A stretch of DNA of 5,371 nucleotides from Deltaproteobacteria bacterium (GTDB lineage: Bacteria; Desulfobacterota; Desulfobacteria; Desulfobacterales; SURF-7), in assembly GCA_019307665.1 (NCBI GenBank), contig JAFDJC010000286.1, positions 1-5,371 of the forward strand, written 5' to 3'. This document shows, piece after piece, positions 1 to 4,814 of this stretch. Under the pieces are notes generated by a model. It saw only the letters and a program-made list of their open reading frames with translations. It was not told the origin of the DNA and did not search any database. Numbering within the stretch: position 1 is the first letter of the stretch; every line of letters starts with the position of its first letter. The translations under genes and the position numbers were made by a program.

Positions 1-354
1 TTGGTTGCATTGATTTGATGCAAAGCCCATGCTGGGCATGGGGTTCAAAACCTAAACATTAAAGACAGCATGTCTTTCTTTATTCATGTCATCTTTCGGT
101 AAAGAAGACGGCTTGTTCTTGTTTTATAAACGTGCGGGTGGGGTGAAAAATTGAAAGCAAATCTCATTTATGAAAATGAGCACGATTTGTTGTTCGTCGC
201 TTTGGTTAAGAGATGCCTGTAAAAATTCCTTTTATCGAACAGCTATTTGTAAAACAGTGTCAAATATAATCAAGTGGCTAGAATGATCGAAACATCGTTC
301 AATGCATTAAGTGTTATTTTAAAGATAGTTTTCTTTTCCGGCGCCATTTTCCAA
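1..354. other. Gene-free left flank with several small hairpins
   Basis: I recognise no gene in this stretch downstream of the flavodoxin-like gene; short frames on both strands lack a convincing ribosome binding site. Several perfect short stem-loops are visible: 5-23 (ttgcat/atgcaa), 25-37 (gccca/tgggc), 42-52 (ggtt/aacc), 61-77 (aaagaca/tgtcttt) and 163-180 (ctcattt/aaatgag). None is followed by a clean T-tract on either strand, so I do not call a terminator. A TATAAT hexamer at 265-270 on the plus strand has no acceptable -35 partner. Confidence 0.5.
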
Positions 355-792
355 TCAAATACCTATCTTCTTAGCAATCTCCTGTCCGTATTCTTCTCCA
401 ATCCGCATTGCACTACCACTTGAGATTGTTTCTAAACATAAAGGCGCATTAACCATCTCCATTTTTAAAACATTTTTCATTTTATCATATATCCGTTGGG
501 CAGTTTCTTGGGTGCATCCCGGCATGCCGAAAGCGCCACCCACTTTTCCTTCAAGGTCTGCATGCTCAGCAATAGAAAGAGCAGTCTTTATTTCTTCCGA
601 TATTTCCCCAAATATTGTATCGGATCCAAAGATCAAGGCATTGTATCCTAAAAAGTCACCTTTGTCCTTTATATCGCCAGCGTCTATACAGTCAACTTCA
701 ATTCCAGACTGACGAAGACCATCGGCAATAAGTCCGCCGATTACACCTATTTCCCCCCCTTCTGAAGGATTTACTATTAATGCTTTAGGCAT
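355..792 (-). CDS. Flavodoxin-fold protein
   Basis: This 145-residue protein has the layout of a short flavodoxin: a first beta strand (KALIVN, 3-8), a phosphate-loop-like turn (PSEGGEIG, 9-16), a helix, a second strand (IEVDCID, 31-37), a third strand and loop (ALIFGSDTIFGEI, 52-64) in the place of the FMN-contacting loop, and a strand plus turn (VGGAFGMPGC, 84-93). Flavodoxins bind FMN and carry low-potential electrons in the cytoplasm. The phosphate loop is not the classical T/S-x-T-G-x-T, so FMN binding is likely but unproven; it could instead be a flavodoxin-like domain related to NAD(P)H reductases. The ATG at 792 is preceded by AAGGAG with 8 nt spacing. It lies 196 bp downstream of the NifX-like gene on the same strand; co-transcription is possible, but a weak terminator-like hairpin lies between them. 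Confidence 0.82.
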   Translation of the reverse strand: MPKALIVNPSEGGEIGVIGGLIADGLRQSGIEVDCIDAGDIKDKGDFLGYNALIFGSDTIFGEISEEIKTALSIAEHADLEGKVGGAFGMPGCTQETAQRIYDKMKNVLKMEMVNAPLCLETISSGSAMRIGEEYGQEIAKKIGI

Positions 793-823
793 ATTATTTT
801 CTCCTTAATTTGACAAGTTGATT

Positions 824-847
824 AAAAAAACTCACCAGACGTGCTGG
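824..847 (-). terminator. Possible weak terminator between NifX-like gene and flavodoxin gene
   Basis: Read on the minus strand, a short stem CCAG/CTGG with a 5-nt loop (835-847) is followed after TGAG by seven consecutive T (824-830). The stem is only 4 bp and the T-run does not abut it. At best this is a leaky terminator, and it may be chance. Confidence 0.25.
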
Positions 848-938
848 AAACAGAATGCATCAGTTAAAGCCTGCCGAACACCAGTATAATATTGCGTATT
901 GTAGGGATACACTGAAAACAGTTTGCCCGACAGTTATT

Positions 939-954
939 AAAGATCATTATCTTT
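939..954. repeat. Short perfect AT-rich inverted repeat
   Basis: The sequence aaagat-catt-atcttt is a perfect 6-bp stem with a 4-nt loop. It lies about 35 bp beyond the NifX-like stop codon on the transcribed side. It has no T-tract, so it is more likely an RNA 3'-end stem or a protein-binding site than an intrinsic terminator. Function unknown. Confidence 0.3.
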
Positions 955-988
955 CTCAACAGGCTTTCACTTGATGCCTCAAAACGGC

Positions 989-1381
989 CTATTTCTGTTC
1001 CAGATATTTCCTGACCGCATCGCCGGCATTACCCTTGAATTCCAAATGTGAAATCCCCTTAGCCTTCATGGCATCGCCCATCTTTTTGCCAAAGGACTGA
1101 GCTATTATTACATTGACCCCTTTCTGTGCTAGAAAGTTGACAACCCGGGGGCCCGCTCCTCCGCGTACCGCTTTATGCGGATTGTTTATTGCTTCGACAA
1201 ATTTCCCGCTACCGTCAAAAAAGAGAAAGCCCGAACTACGCGCAGCAACAATGTCGACAGCAGAGAATGCGGTTTTTCCGTCTGATGCAACGGCGATTTT
1301 TATCATATCCGCGGAAACTGCAGACACGGCAAAAGACACAACTAAAAAAACCAGCAGGCTGAAAACAGATTTCTTTTTCAT
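989..1381 (-). CDS. Exported NifX/NifB-type (dinitrogenase iron-molybdenum cofactor) domain protein
   Basis: The 130-residue product starts with a clear signal peptide: KKK at 2-4, a hydrophobic core at 6-19 and a probable VSA-D cleavage site after residue 24. The rest is one Nitro_FeMo-Co domain: strand IKIAVAS (27-33), EAINNPHKAVRGGAGPRV (63-80), LAQKGVNVIIAQSFGKKMGDAMKAKGI (84-110), then GNAGDAVRKYL (117-127). Relatives (NifX, the NifB C terminus, MTH1175) bind Fe-S or FeMo-cofactor precursors in the cytoplasm. Export to the periplasm is unusual, and no ligand can be named from sequence. I chose the ATG at 1381 because AGGGGGA precedes it by 6 nt and a promoter predicts a transcription start near 1402; the in-frame ATG at 1402 would fall on that start and overlap the Shine-Dalgarno. 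No other nif gene is in view, so a role in nitrogen fixation is not supported. Confidence 0.85.
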   Translation of the reverse strand: MKKKSVFSLLVFLVVSFAVSAVSADMIKIAVASDGKTAFSAVDIVAARSSGFLFFDGSGKFVEAINNPHKAVRGGAGPRVVNFLAQKGVNVIIAQSFGKKMGDAMKAKGISHLEFKGNAGDAVRKYLEQK

Positions 1382-1387
1382 AACATT

Positions 1388-1394
1388 TCCCCCT
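1388..1394 (-). promoter_or_regulatory. Ribosome binding site fixing the NifX-like start
   Basis: AGGGGGA on the minus strand, 6 nt before the ATG at 1381. It decides for this start and against the in-frame ATG at 1402, which lies upstream of the Shine-Dalgarno. Confidence 0.75.
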
Positions 1395-1408
1395 ACACGC
1401 AATTTATA

Positions 1409-1437
1409 ATTATAAGAACGGTTTTACCCTTTGACAA
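1409..1437 (-). promoter_or_regulatory. Sigma-70-type promoter of the NifX-like gene
   Basis: On the minus strand TTGTCA (1437-1432; 5 of 6 to consensus) is followed by a 17-bp spacer and a perfect TATAAT (1414-1409). Transcription would begin near 1402, giving a leader of about 20 nt that contains the Shine-Dalgarno. The -10 sits in the palindrome ttataattataa (1404-1415). This is the best promoter in the window and suggests that the NifX-like gene is transcribed separately from the USP/kinase genes upstream. Confidence 0.7.
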
Positions 1438-1489
1438 CACCCTTCAAACGTCCAGACGGATCCTTCATTGTTGCGATGCAGATATTCAT
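1424..1489 (-). CDS. Possible 21-codon micro-ORF resembling the start of a NifX-type domain
   Basis: An ATG at 1489 on the minus strand is preceded by GGAG with 8 nt spacing and opens a 21-codon frame beginning MNICIATMKDPSGRLK, ending in TAA at 1424. The first strand, NICIAT, resembles the KIAVAS strand of the NifX-like protein encoded just downstream, and NifX-type proteins often begin this way. It could be a truncated remnant of a second NifX-type gene, a leader peptide, or chance. It overlaps the -35/-10 region of the downstream promoter, so translation through it could interfere with that promoter. Coding status is unproven. Confidence 0.3.
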   Translation of the reverse strand: MNICIATMKDPSGRLKGVVKG

Positions 1490-1658
1490 ACAACTCACTC
1501 CGGCTGATGTTTACCCTATAGTTGCATAAAAAACCTGACAAAGGGGTGTTAAATCAATAACAATAAGGGATTAGAGATAATTGGCTTATAGTTCTGGAAT
1601 TCACAATAGGTGACATCCAAAATCAATTAATAATTTGCCATGCTTTTTACCCTTCGGG

Positions 1659-1757
1659 AAAGCCGATGATACCGCATCTCCTTCGTTACCGAGGGTTCGC
1701 GGTAGTCAACTACAGCTTCACCCTCGGACGCCTTGGATATGCGGTATCTTCGACTTT
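1659..1757. repeat. 99-bp long nested inverted repeat (giant hairpin) after the USP gene
   Basis: The outer arms aaagccgatgataccgcat (1659-1677) and atgcggtatcttcgacttt (1739-1757) pair over 19 bp with 17 Watson-Crick pairs, one G-U-type position and one mismatch. Inside, ccgagggt (1689-1696) pairs perfectly with accctcgg (1720-1727), and gtagt/actac (1702-1713) forms the tip. The two internal spacers are both 11 nt, so the structure is strikingly symmetric. In the transcript it begins 14 nt after the USP stop codon. No T-tract follows, so it is not a standard intrinsic terminator. It may be a REP/MITE-like palindromic element, an mRNA 3'-end stabiliser or a structured RNA. Confidence 0.7.
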
Positions 1758-1771
1758 TGCAACGATAGGGT

Positions 1772-2242
1772 TTATTCCACAACCCAGACCGTGCATTTGC
1801 GCGCATGCTTGACAATTTTACTTGAGATACTGCCAAAAGGAAATTCCTCACTTCGGGAAAGTCCCTGTCTTCCGAGTACGATGGTGCTGTATCCGGTTTC
1901 ATCACGTTCCGACAAGATACACTTCGCCATAGAGGGGCAGTAGCGGACAGTTGAACGGATTGTCACATCTTCCGGAGCAAACCCTTTTTTGATCAACAGT
2001 TGCCGATAATCCTTTAGCATGGCATCGACTTTTTCCTCGTATTGAGTGAACCACTTTTCTTTCTCAACAGATGTAGGGAAGTAGTCTTCTTCCGGCTCAG
2101 GAACCACGTGCAGAATAGTAATCTTAAAGCCCTCCAGGCCACCCAGGAGTTGGCCCACATAGAAGACTGCCCGGCGGGCGTTCTCTGACTCATCGACAGC
2201 AATCAGGATGTTTTTGTTGAAAATCTTTTTCCTTTCGATCAA
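1772..2242 (-). CDS. Universal stress protein (UspA family), TTG start
   Basis: A single-domain USP of 156 residues with the Rossmann-like Usp fold: strand NILIAVDESE (11-20) with the nucleotide-contacting Asp17, strand ITILHVVPEP (41-50), a long helix around 60-86, and the ATP-binding signature G-2x-G-9x-G-S complete at G124, G127, G137 and S138. It therefore belongs to the ATP-binding subgroup. USPs are cytoplasmic and linked to stress and growth arrest; the specific partner is unknown. The start is a TTG at 2242, supported by GAGGAGG with 7 nt spacing; no ATG or GTG fits better. The start lies 51 bp after the kinase gene stop on the same strand, so the two are probably co-transcribed. A long hairpin follows the stop codon. 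The C terminus carries Cys150 in HARKCTVWVV where most relatives have a CPV-type end. Confidence 0.92.
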   Translation of the reverse strand: MIERKKIFNKNILIAVDESENARRAVFYVGQLLGGLEGFKITILHVVPEPEEDYFPTSVEKEKWFTQYEEKVDAMLKDYRQLLIKKGFAPEDVTIRSTVRYCPSMAKCILSERDETGYSTIVLGRQGLSRSEEFPFGSISSKIVKHARKCTVWVVE

Positions 2243-2249
2243 TTATTTT

Positions 2250-2256
2250 CCTCCTC
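2250..2256 (-). promoter_or_regulatory. Strong ribosome binding site deciding a TTG start
   Basis: GAGGAGG lies 7 nt before the TTG at 2242. Its strength and spacing are the main reason to accept this non-ATG start for the universal stress protein. Confidence 0.8.
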
Positions 2257-2293
2257 AATCACAAGATTTCTTAGATAAAATTTACGGCAGCAC

Positions 2294-3262
2294 TCAGGTT
2301 AATGTTATAAAATCTCCCAGATCATTCAGCAATTGTTCTGTGTTTTCATAAAACCAGTTGGCACTTTTAGAAAAGTGCATCAGCACCCGGTTAAGGGATT
2401 CGGGTATGTAAGGATAAATCTTTCTAATATTGGCAACACGGTTATGAAACACGATATTGACGTCTTCTTCTCTTAAAACACTTAAAGCAGGGTGGTCCTG
2501 TCTCTTTAGATCGTATAGCAGTACATCACCCATACCTGCCAGAAAAAGCAAAACATTGCCAAGACCAAAAAGATCGTAGCCGTATATGTTTTCCCGATGC
2601 CTGTAATTAAAGTCAAAATCGATCCAGCGGTACTGCCCGCTATTGCGGTCAATCAGAATGTGATCGCGTCGAATATCACCGTGTTTTTCGCCATGTTCAT
2701 GAAGAAAGCGTACAGCCTTGATGCATTCCATAAATTGCTTCATAATGCCGGGGAATTGATTGTAAAAATAAGTCTGATGATCCAGATTCAGACTTTCAAT
2801 ATGGCTATGAAGAGATTTGCCTTCGATAAAATCGAGCACGCGAACGAGGTTGCCCTTTTGGTCCTCGGTGGAATATCCACGCATGAAGTTCTTATGGCTG
2901 GTGACCAGAGATAGGATGCGAGCCTCTTTTTTAGGACTGCGAAAACAGTCGAACGCGATACCGCCGATACGGGTCGTAAACTTTTCATAAAAGACGAGCT
3001 TAATGATCTTTCGATTTCCGGTCTTTAGGTCAATGGCATTCTTCACCCAAAATTTGACATCATCATCAATCCCGAACCTCCCTTCTTTGGCATTGTGACG
3101 AACGAGATAGGGCTTGCCTTCTAAAACAACCACATCACCATATTCCACGCGGAAAAAATCCGTGGTGTCCGTATGAATTCGAAAGTGATGAGGTTTCTGG
3201 GAGGGCACAAGCCATCGGGAAGCCATTTCCCGTAAGTTTTCTTGTGATATATTTGCTGTCAT
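2294..3262 (-). CDS. Divergent eukaryotic-like Ser/Thr protein kinase
   Basis: A soluble protein of 322 residues carrying most protein-kinase landmarks in order: a glycine-loop-like stretch (EGRFGIDDDVKFWVK, 60-74), the probable ATP lysine K88 in RKIIKLV, the alpha-C glutamate E113 in KKEAR, the catalytic loop HGDIRRDHILID (194-205) with base D196, the metal-binding segment IDFDF (D215; DFD instead of DFG), and the alpha-F motif D230-LFGLG. Residue 198 is Arg where canonical kinases have Lys, and residue 201 is His where the metal-binding Asn is usual. It is therefore an atypical kinase that may still be active, or a pseudokinase. No transmembrane or sensor domain is visible; residues 1-45 are of unknown function. 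I chose the ATG at 3262, which has CAGGA just upstream, over an in-frame TTG at 3274. The USP gene begins 51 bp downstream, making the USP a plausible partner or substrate (inference). Confidence 0.82.
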   Translation of the reverse strand: MTANISQENLREMASRWLVPSQKPHHFRIHTDTTDFFRVEYGDVVVLEGKPYLVRHNAKEGRFGIDDDVKFWVKNAIDLKTGNRKIIKLVFYEKFTTRIGGIAFDCFRSPKKEARILSLVTSHKNFMRGYSTEDQKGNLVRVLDFIEGKSLHSHIESLNLDHQTYFYNQFPGIMKQFMECIKAVRFLHEHGEKHGDIRRDHILIDRNSGQYRWIDFDFNYRHRENIYGYDLFGLGNVLLFLAGMGDVLLYDLKRQDHPALSVLREEDVNIVFHNRVANIRKIYPYIPESLNRVLMHFSKSANWFYENTEQLLNDLGDFITLT

Positions 3263-3266
3263 TTTT

Positions 3267-3271
3267 TCCTG
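3267..3271 (-). promoter_or_regulatory. Ribosome binding site for the kinase ATG start
   Basis: CAGGA lies 4 nt before the ATG at 3262. The spacing is short, but the alternative TTG at 3274 has only a GGTGA almost touching it, so the ATG is preferred. Confidence 0.5.
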
Positions 3272-3306
3272 CAAGTCACCAATTCTGAACAGCCATATTC
3301 AGAAAA

Positions 3307-3336
3307 TTTCTAAATCACTTGGTGCTATTTTGCCAA
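3307..3336 (-). promoter_or_regulatory. Possible sigma-70-type promoter for kinase and USP genes
   Basis: On the minus strand TTGGCA (3336-3331; 5 of 6) is followed by 18 bp and TAGAAA (3312-3307; 4 of 6). Transcription would start near 3300 and leave about 38 nt before the kinase ATG. The match is moderate. Its position, in the 185-bp gap after the zinc-ribbon gene, fits a separate transcription unit for kinase plus USP. Confidence 0.35.
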
Positions 3337-3448
3337 ATTAAAGACGGGAAAAAGAATGACGTTGCAAACGCAAAGCAGGGTGGGAGCTATTTTTCATATA
3401 GACAATGAATGCTCTTTAACCCTATGGTTGTTTACAGTGTCGCAAGCT

Positions 3449-3697
3449 CTATTCCCGTGTCATGGCCTTCCCGCACTTGGGGCATTTCTGCTCATAACAG
3501 GGGCTCCCCATTTGATGGGTTTCTCTTTCACCACAGTCGGGGCAAACACAATATCCTCCCGGGCCTGCCGCAAAACCGCCTCCTTGCCCTTGTCCACCAC
3601 TTCCTCGGCCTTGATCACCGCCGCCTTTACCCCTTCCCATACCCGCACCTGCTCCATACCCCTTGTCTCTCGGTCCTGTTTTATCTTTTTCCGGCAT
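3449..3697 (-). CDS. Small Gly-rich zinc-ribbon protein
   Basis: This 82-residue protein has a basic, glycine-rich low-complexity N-terminal half (about residues 13-48) and a C-terminal zinc-ribbon-like half with six cysteines: C50, C52-x-x-C55, C67 and C72-x-x-C75, ending in KCGKAMTRE. The two CPxC knuckles 16 residues apart suggest one zinc or iron site. The opening MPEKDKTGPR resembles the start of the small Gly-rich DUF5320-type proteins of sulfate reducers; from memory, similar Gly-rich/zinc-ribbon proteins occur near NifX/Mrp-type genes, which matches this neighbourhood, but I could not check. No function is known to me. The start is the ATG at 3697, because AAGGAGG sits 8 nt upstream; an earlier in-frame ATG at 3715 lies before that site. 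It follows the exporter's C-terminal remnant by 66 bp. Confidence 0.8.
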   Translation of the reverse strand: MPEKDKTGPRDKGYGAGAGMGRGKGGGDQGRGSGGQGQGGGFAAGPGGYCVCPDCGERETHQMGSPCYEQKCPKCGKAMTRE

Positions 3698-3705
3698 TTT
3701 GTTTA

Positions 3706-3712
3706 CCTCCTT
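3706..3712 (-). promoter_or_regulatory. Strong ribosome binding site of the zinc-ribbon gene
   Basis: AAGGAGG lies 8 nt before the ATG at 3697. It rules out the in-frame ATG at 3715, whose coding extension would contain the Shine-Dalgarno itself. Confidence 0.8.
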
Positions 3713-3763
3713 CATTTTATCTTCCTTTGTTCAATAATTAAATTAAAGTCCGATTACCCACTA

Positions 3764-3862
3764 TCATATTCCCAGGACAAAAAGCGATACCCCTACCGCG
3801 AGACCAAAAACAAGGTTGAAAACCTTGATGAGGACAGCGTCTTTGATGCTGTAGGAAAGCAT
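3764..3862 (-). pseudogene. Out-of-frame C-terminal fragment of the exporter
   Basis: Reading the minus strand in the frame ending at TGA 3764, the 32 residues from ATG 3862 begin MLSYSIKDAVLIKVFNLVFG and run through a hydrophobic segment to SLFVLGI. This is what the final membrane helix of the DUF2899/ArsP_2 family looks like, and it should follow the GLIPFSVLFTSS segment of the main frame. The frame change falls at about 3862-3868. Between the two parts, the conserved family segment that I recall as (I/V)VQDGHGMLP appears to be absent. This points to a small deletion of 3n+1 bases rather than a single-base slip. Confidence 0.65.
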
Positions 3863-4785
3863 AATGATGAAGTGAAAAGCACGGAAAAAGGTATTAATCC
3901 CTCCGCATACAACATAACCAATATAAGATGTGGGCCGGACTCGGGGATTATACCCAGCAATGCGCCTAATAAAAGTACCCACATCATGTGTTCTCTAATA
4001 AAGATTTCCAAGCTCCAGAATGATAAACCCCAATGTACGAATAGCAACGCGCCGAAACTCCATAGGAAAACACGAAACAGATGCTTTTTAATGATATGAT
4101 CCCAGATATGGTAATGCATGTAATGCTCTGAAACTACAGCAGCAATGAATAATGAGCCCAGCGAGAGAGCTATGAATGTAACCCGTTTCCAGTTCCAGGT
4201 AGCAGGGCCGAGGATTCCGGTAAATACAAGAAACATAAAAGAAACAATCAACAAAAGGAGGAGGAATCGGGTAAAGGAAAGAGACCGAAAATTTTCGAAC
4301 AAATGTGCGGGACGAAAAATGTTACCAGCAGGCTCGTGGTTATTCATGTCGGATTCGCAGTGCTCACATTGAGCCTCCAGACAGGCTTCACAAGGTGTAA
4401 TTCCCAGAATCTTAACAGTCTTGTCGCTTATCCAGGCGAAAAGAATTCCAAAAATAAATAACAATCCAAAAAGAACCAAAGCTACGCGAGGGAACTGAGC
4501 AAGCATTACAAATGCTTCATCTCCGGATGTAGCGATCATGCCACCAACGATAGCGCCGAAACTGATCAAACCGTGTACATAAAGGCTTACATTCATAAAA
4601 GCCCCCATGCAACCAGGGGTAGAACCGAAAAAAGAGGCCAAGGTGTACTGTCTCCACCGGCCGCCTTTAAAAATATCAGAAATTCGTCTTTTGCTGGCTG
4701 TATCAACAAAGTCTACCAAAAGCATCATCACGAATACAAAAAAACTGATCATTAAAGCGTGCTTAAAGATAGACAGAAGCGCCAT
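3793..4785 (-). CDS. DUF2899/ArsP_2-type heavy-metal (putative manganese) exporter, frameshifted near C terminus
   Basis: A polytopic inner-membrane protein with about eight hydrophobic segments in the open 330-residue frame. Family landmarks are visible: the first-half motif GSTPGCMGAF (54-63) with TSGDEAFVMLAQFP (86-99), a Cys/acid loop CEACLEAQCEHCE (132-144), the His-rich SEHYMHYHIWDHIIKKH (219-235) leading into RVFLWSFGALLFVHW, and the second-half motif GIIPESGPHLIL (278-289). The two halves look like an inverted repeat, as in ArsP-like permeases. The family is annotated as putative manganese or arsenic/heavy-metal efflux; the substrate here is unknown. After S307 the frame degenerates to LCFPTASKTL and stops at 3793, whereas the expected last helix continues in another frame to 3764. 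The protein is therefore probably truncated unless the sequence contains an error. The start has AAGGAG 5-6 nt upstream and lies 29 bp after the USP stop, so the two are probably one operon. Confidence 0.8.
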   Translation of the reverse strand: MALLSIFKHALMISFFVFVMMLLVDFVDTASKRRISDIFKGGRWRQYTLASFFGSTPGCMGAFMNVSLYVHGLISFGAIVGGMIATSGDEAFVMLAQFPRVALVLFGLLFIFGILFAWISDKTVKILGITPCEACLEAQCEHCESDMNNHEPAGNIFRPAHLFENFRSLSFTRFLLLLLIVSFMFLVFTGILGPATWNWKRVTFIALSLGSLFIAAVVSEHYMHYHIWDHIIKKHLFRVFLWSFGALLFVHWGLSFWSLEIFIREHMMWVLLLGALLGIIPESGPHLILVMLYAEGLIPFSVLFTSSLCFPTASKTLSSSRFSTLFLVSR

Positions 4786-4814
4786 TCATTCTCCTTTATT
4801 TACAGCTATCCGGA

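Noticed and set aside
25..52. tRNA-like arms in the left flank
   Set aside because: The T-arm-like ggttcaaaacc has only a 4-bp stem, the preceding hairpin has a 3-nt loop rather than a 7-nt anticodon loop, and no acceptor stem or CCA can be built.
86..222. Two short overlapping plus-strand frames (ATG 86 to TGA 154; TTG 151 to TAA 222)
   Set aside because: The TGA/TTG overlap looks like translational coupling, but the first lacks a Shine-Dalgarno and neither peptide resembles anything I know. At 22-23 codons each, chance is enough.
866..881. Possible sigma-54 promoter before the flavodoxin gene (minus-strand GG-N10-GC)
   Set aside because: Only the GG and GC dinucleotides match; the rest of the -24/-12 consensus is absent.
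1659..1757. Integron attC site or intrinsic terminator as explanation of the long hairpin
   Set aside because: No paired RYYYAAC/GTTRRRY core sites flank it, no cassette-like array is present, and no T-tract follows on the transcribed strand.
1627..1905. Minus-strand 92-codon frame overlapping the USP end and the hairpin
   Set aside because: It overlaps the USP gene in another frame, has no family resemblance, and half of it is the inverted repeat.
3860..3870. Programmed ribosomal frameshift in the exporter gene
   Set aside because: No slippery heptamer or downstream pseudoknot is evident at the junction, and a family segment seems to be missing, which a simple shift would not explain.
3356..4099. 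Long 247-codon plus-strand open frame
   Set aside because: It lies antisense to the zinc-ribbon gene and the exporter's C terminus, both of which have family motifs and good ribosome binding sites. Its translation shows no recognisable domain.
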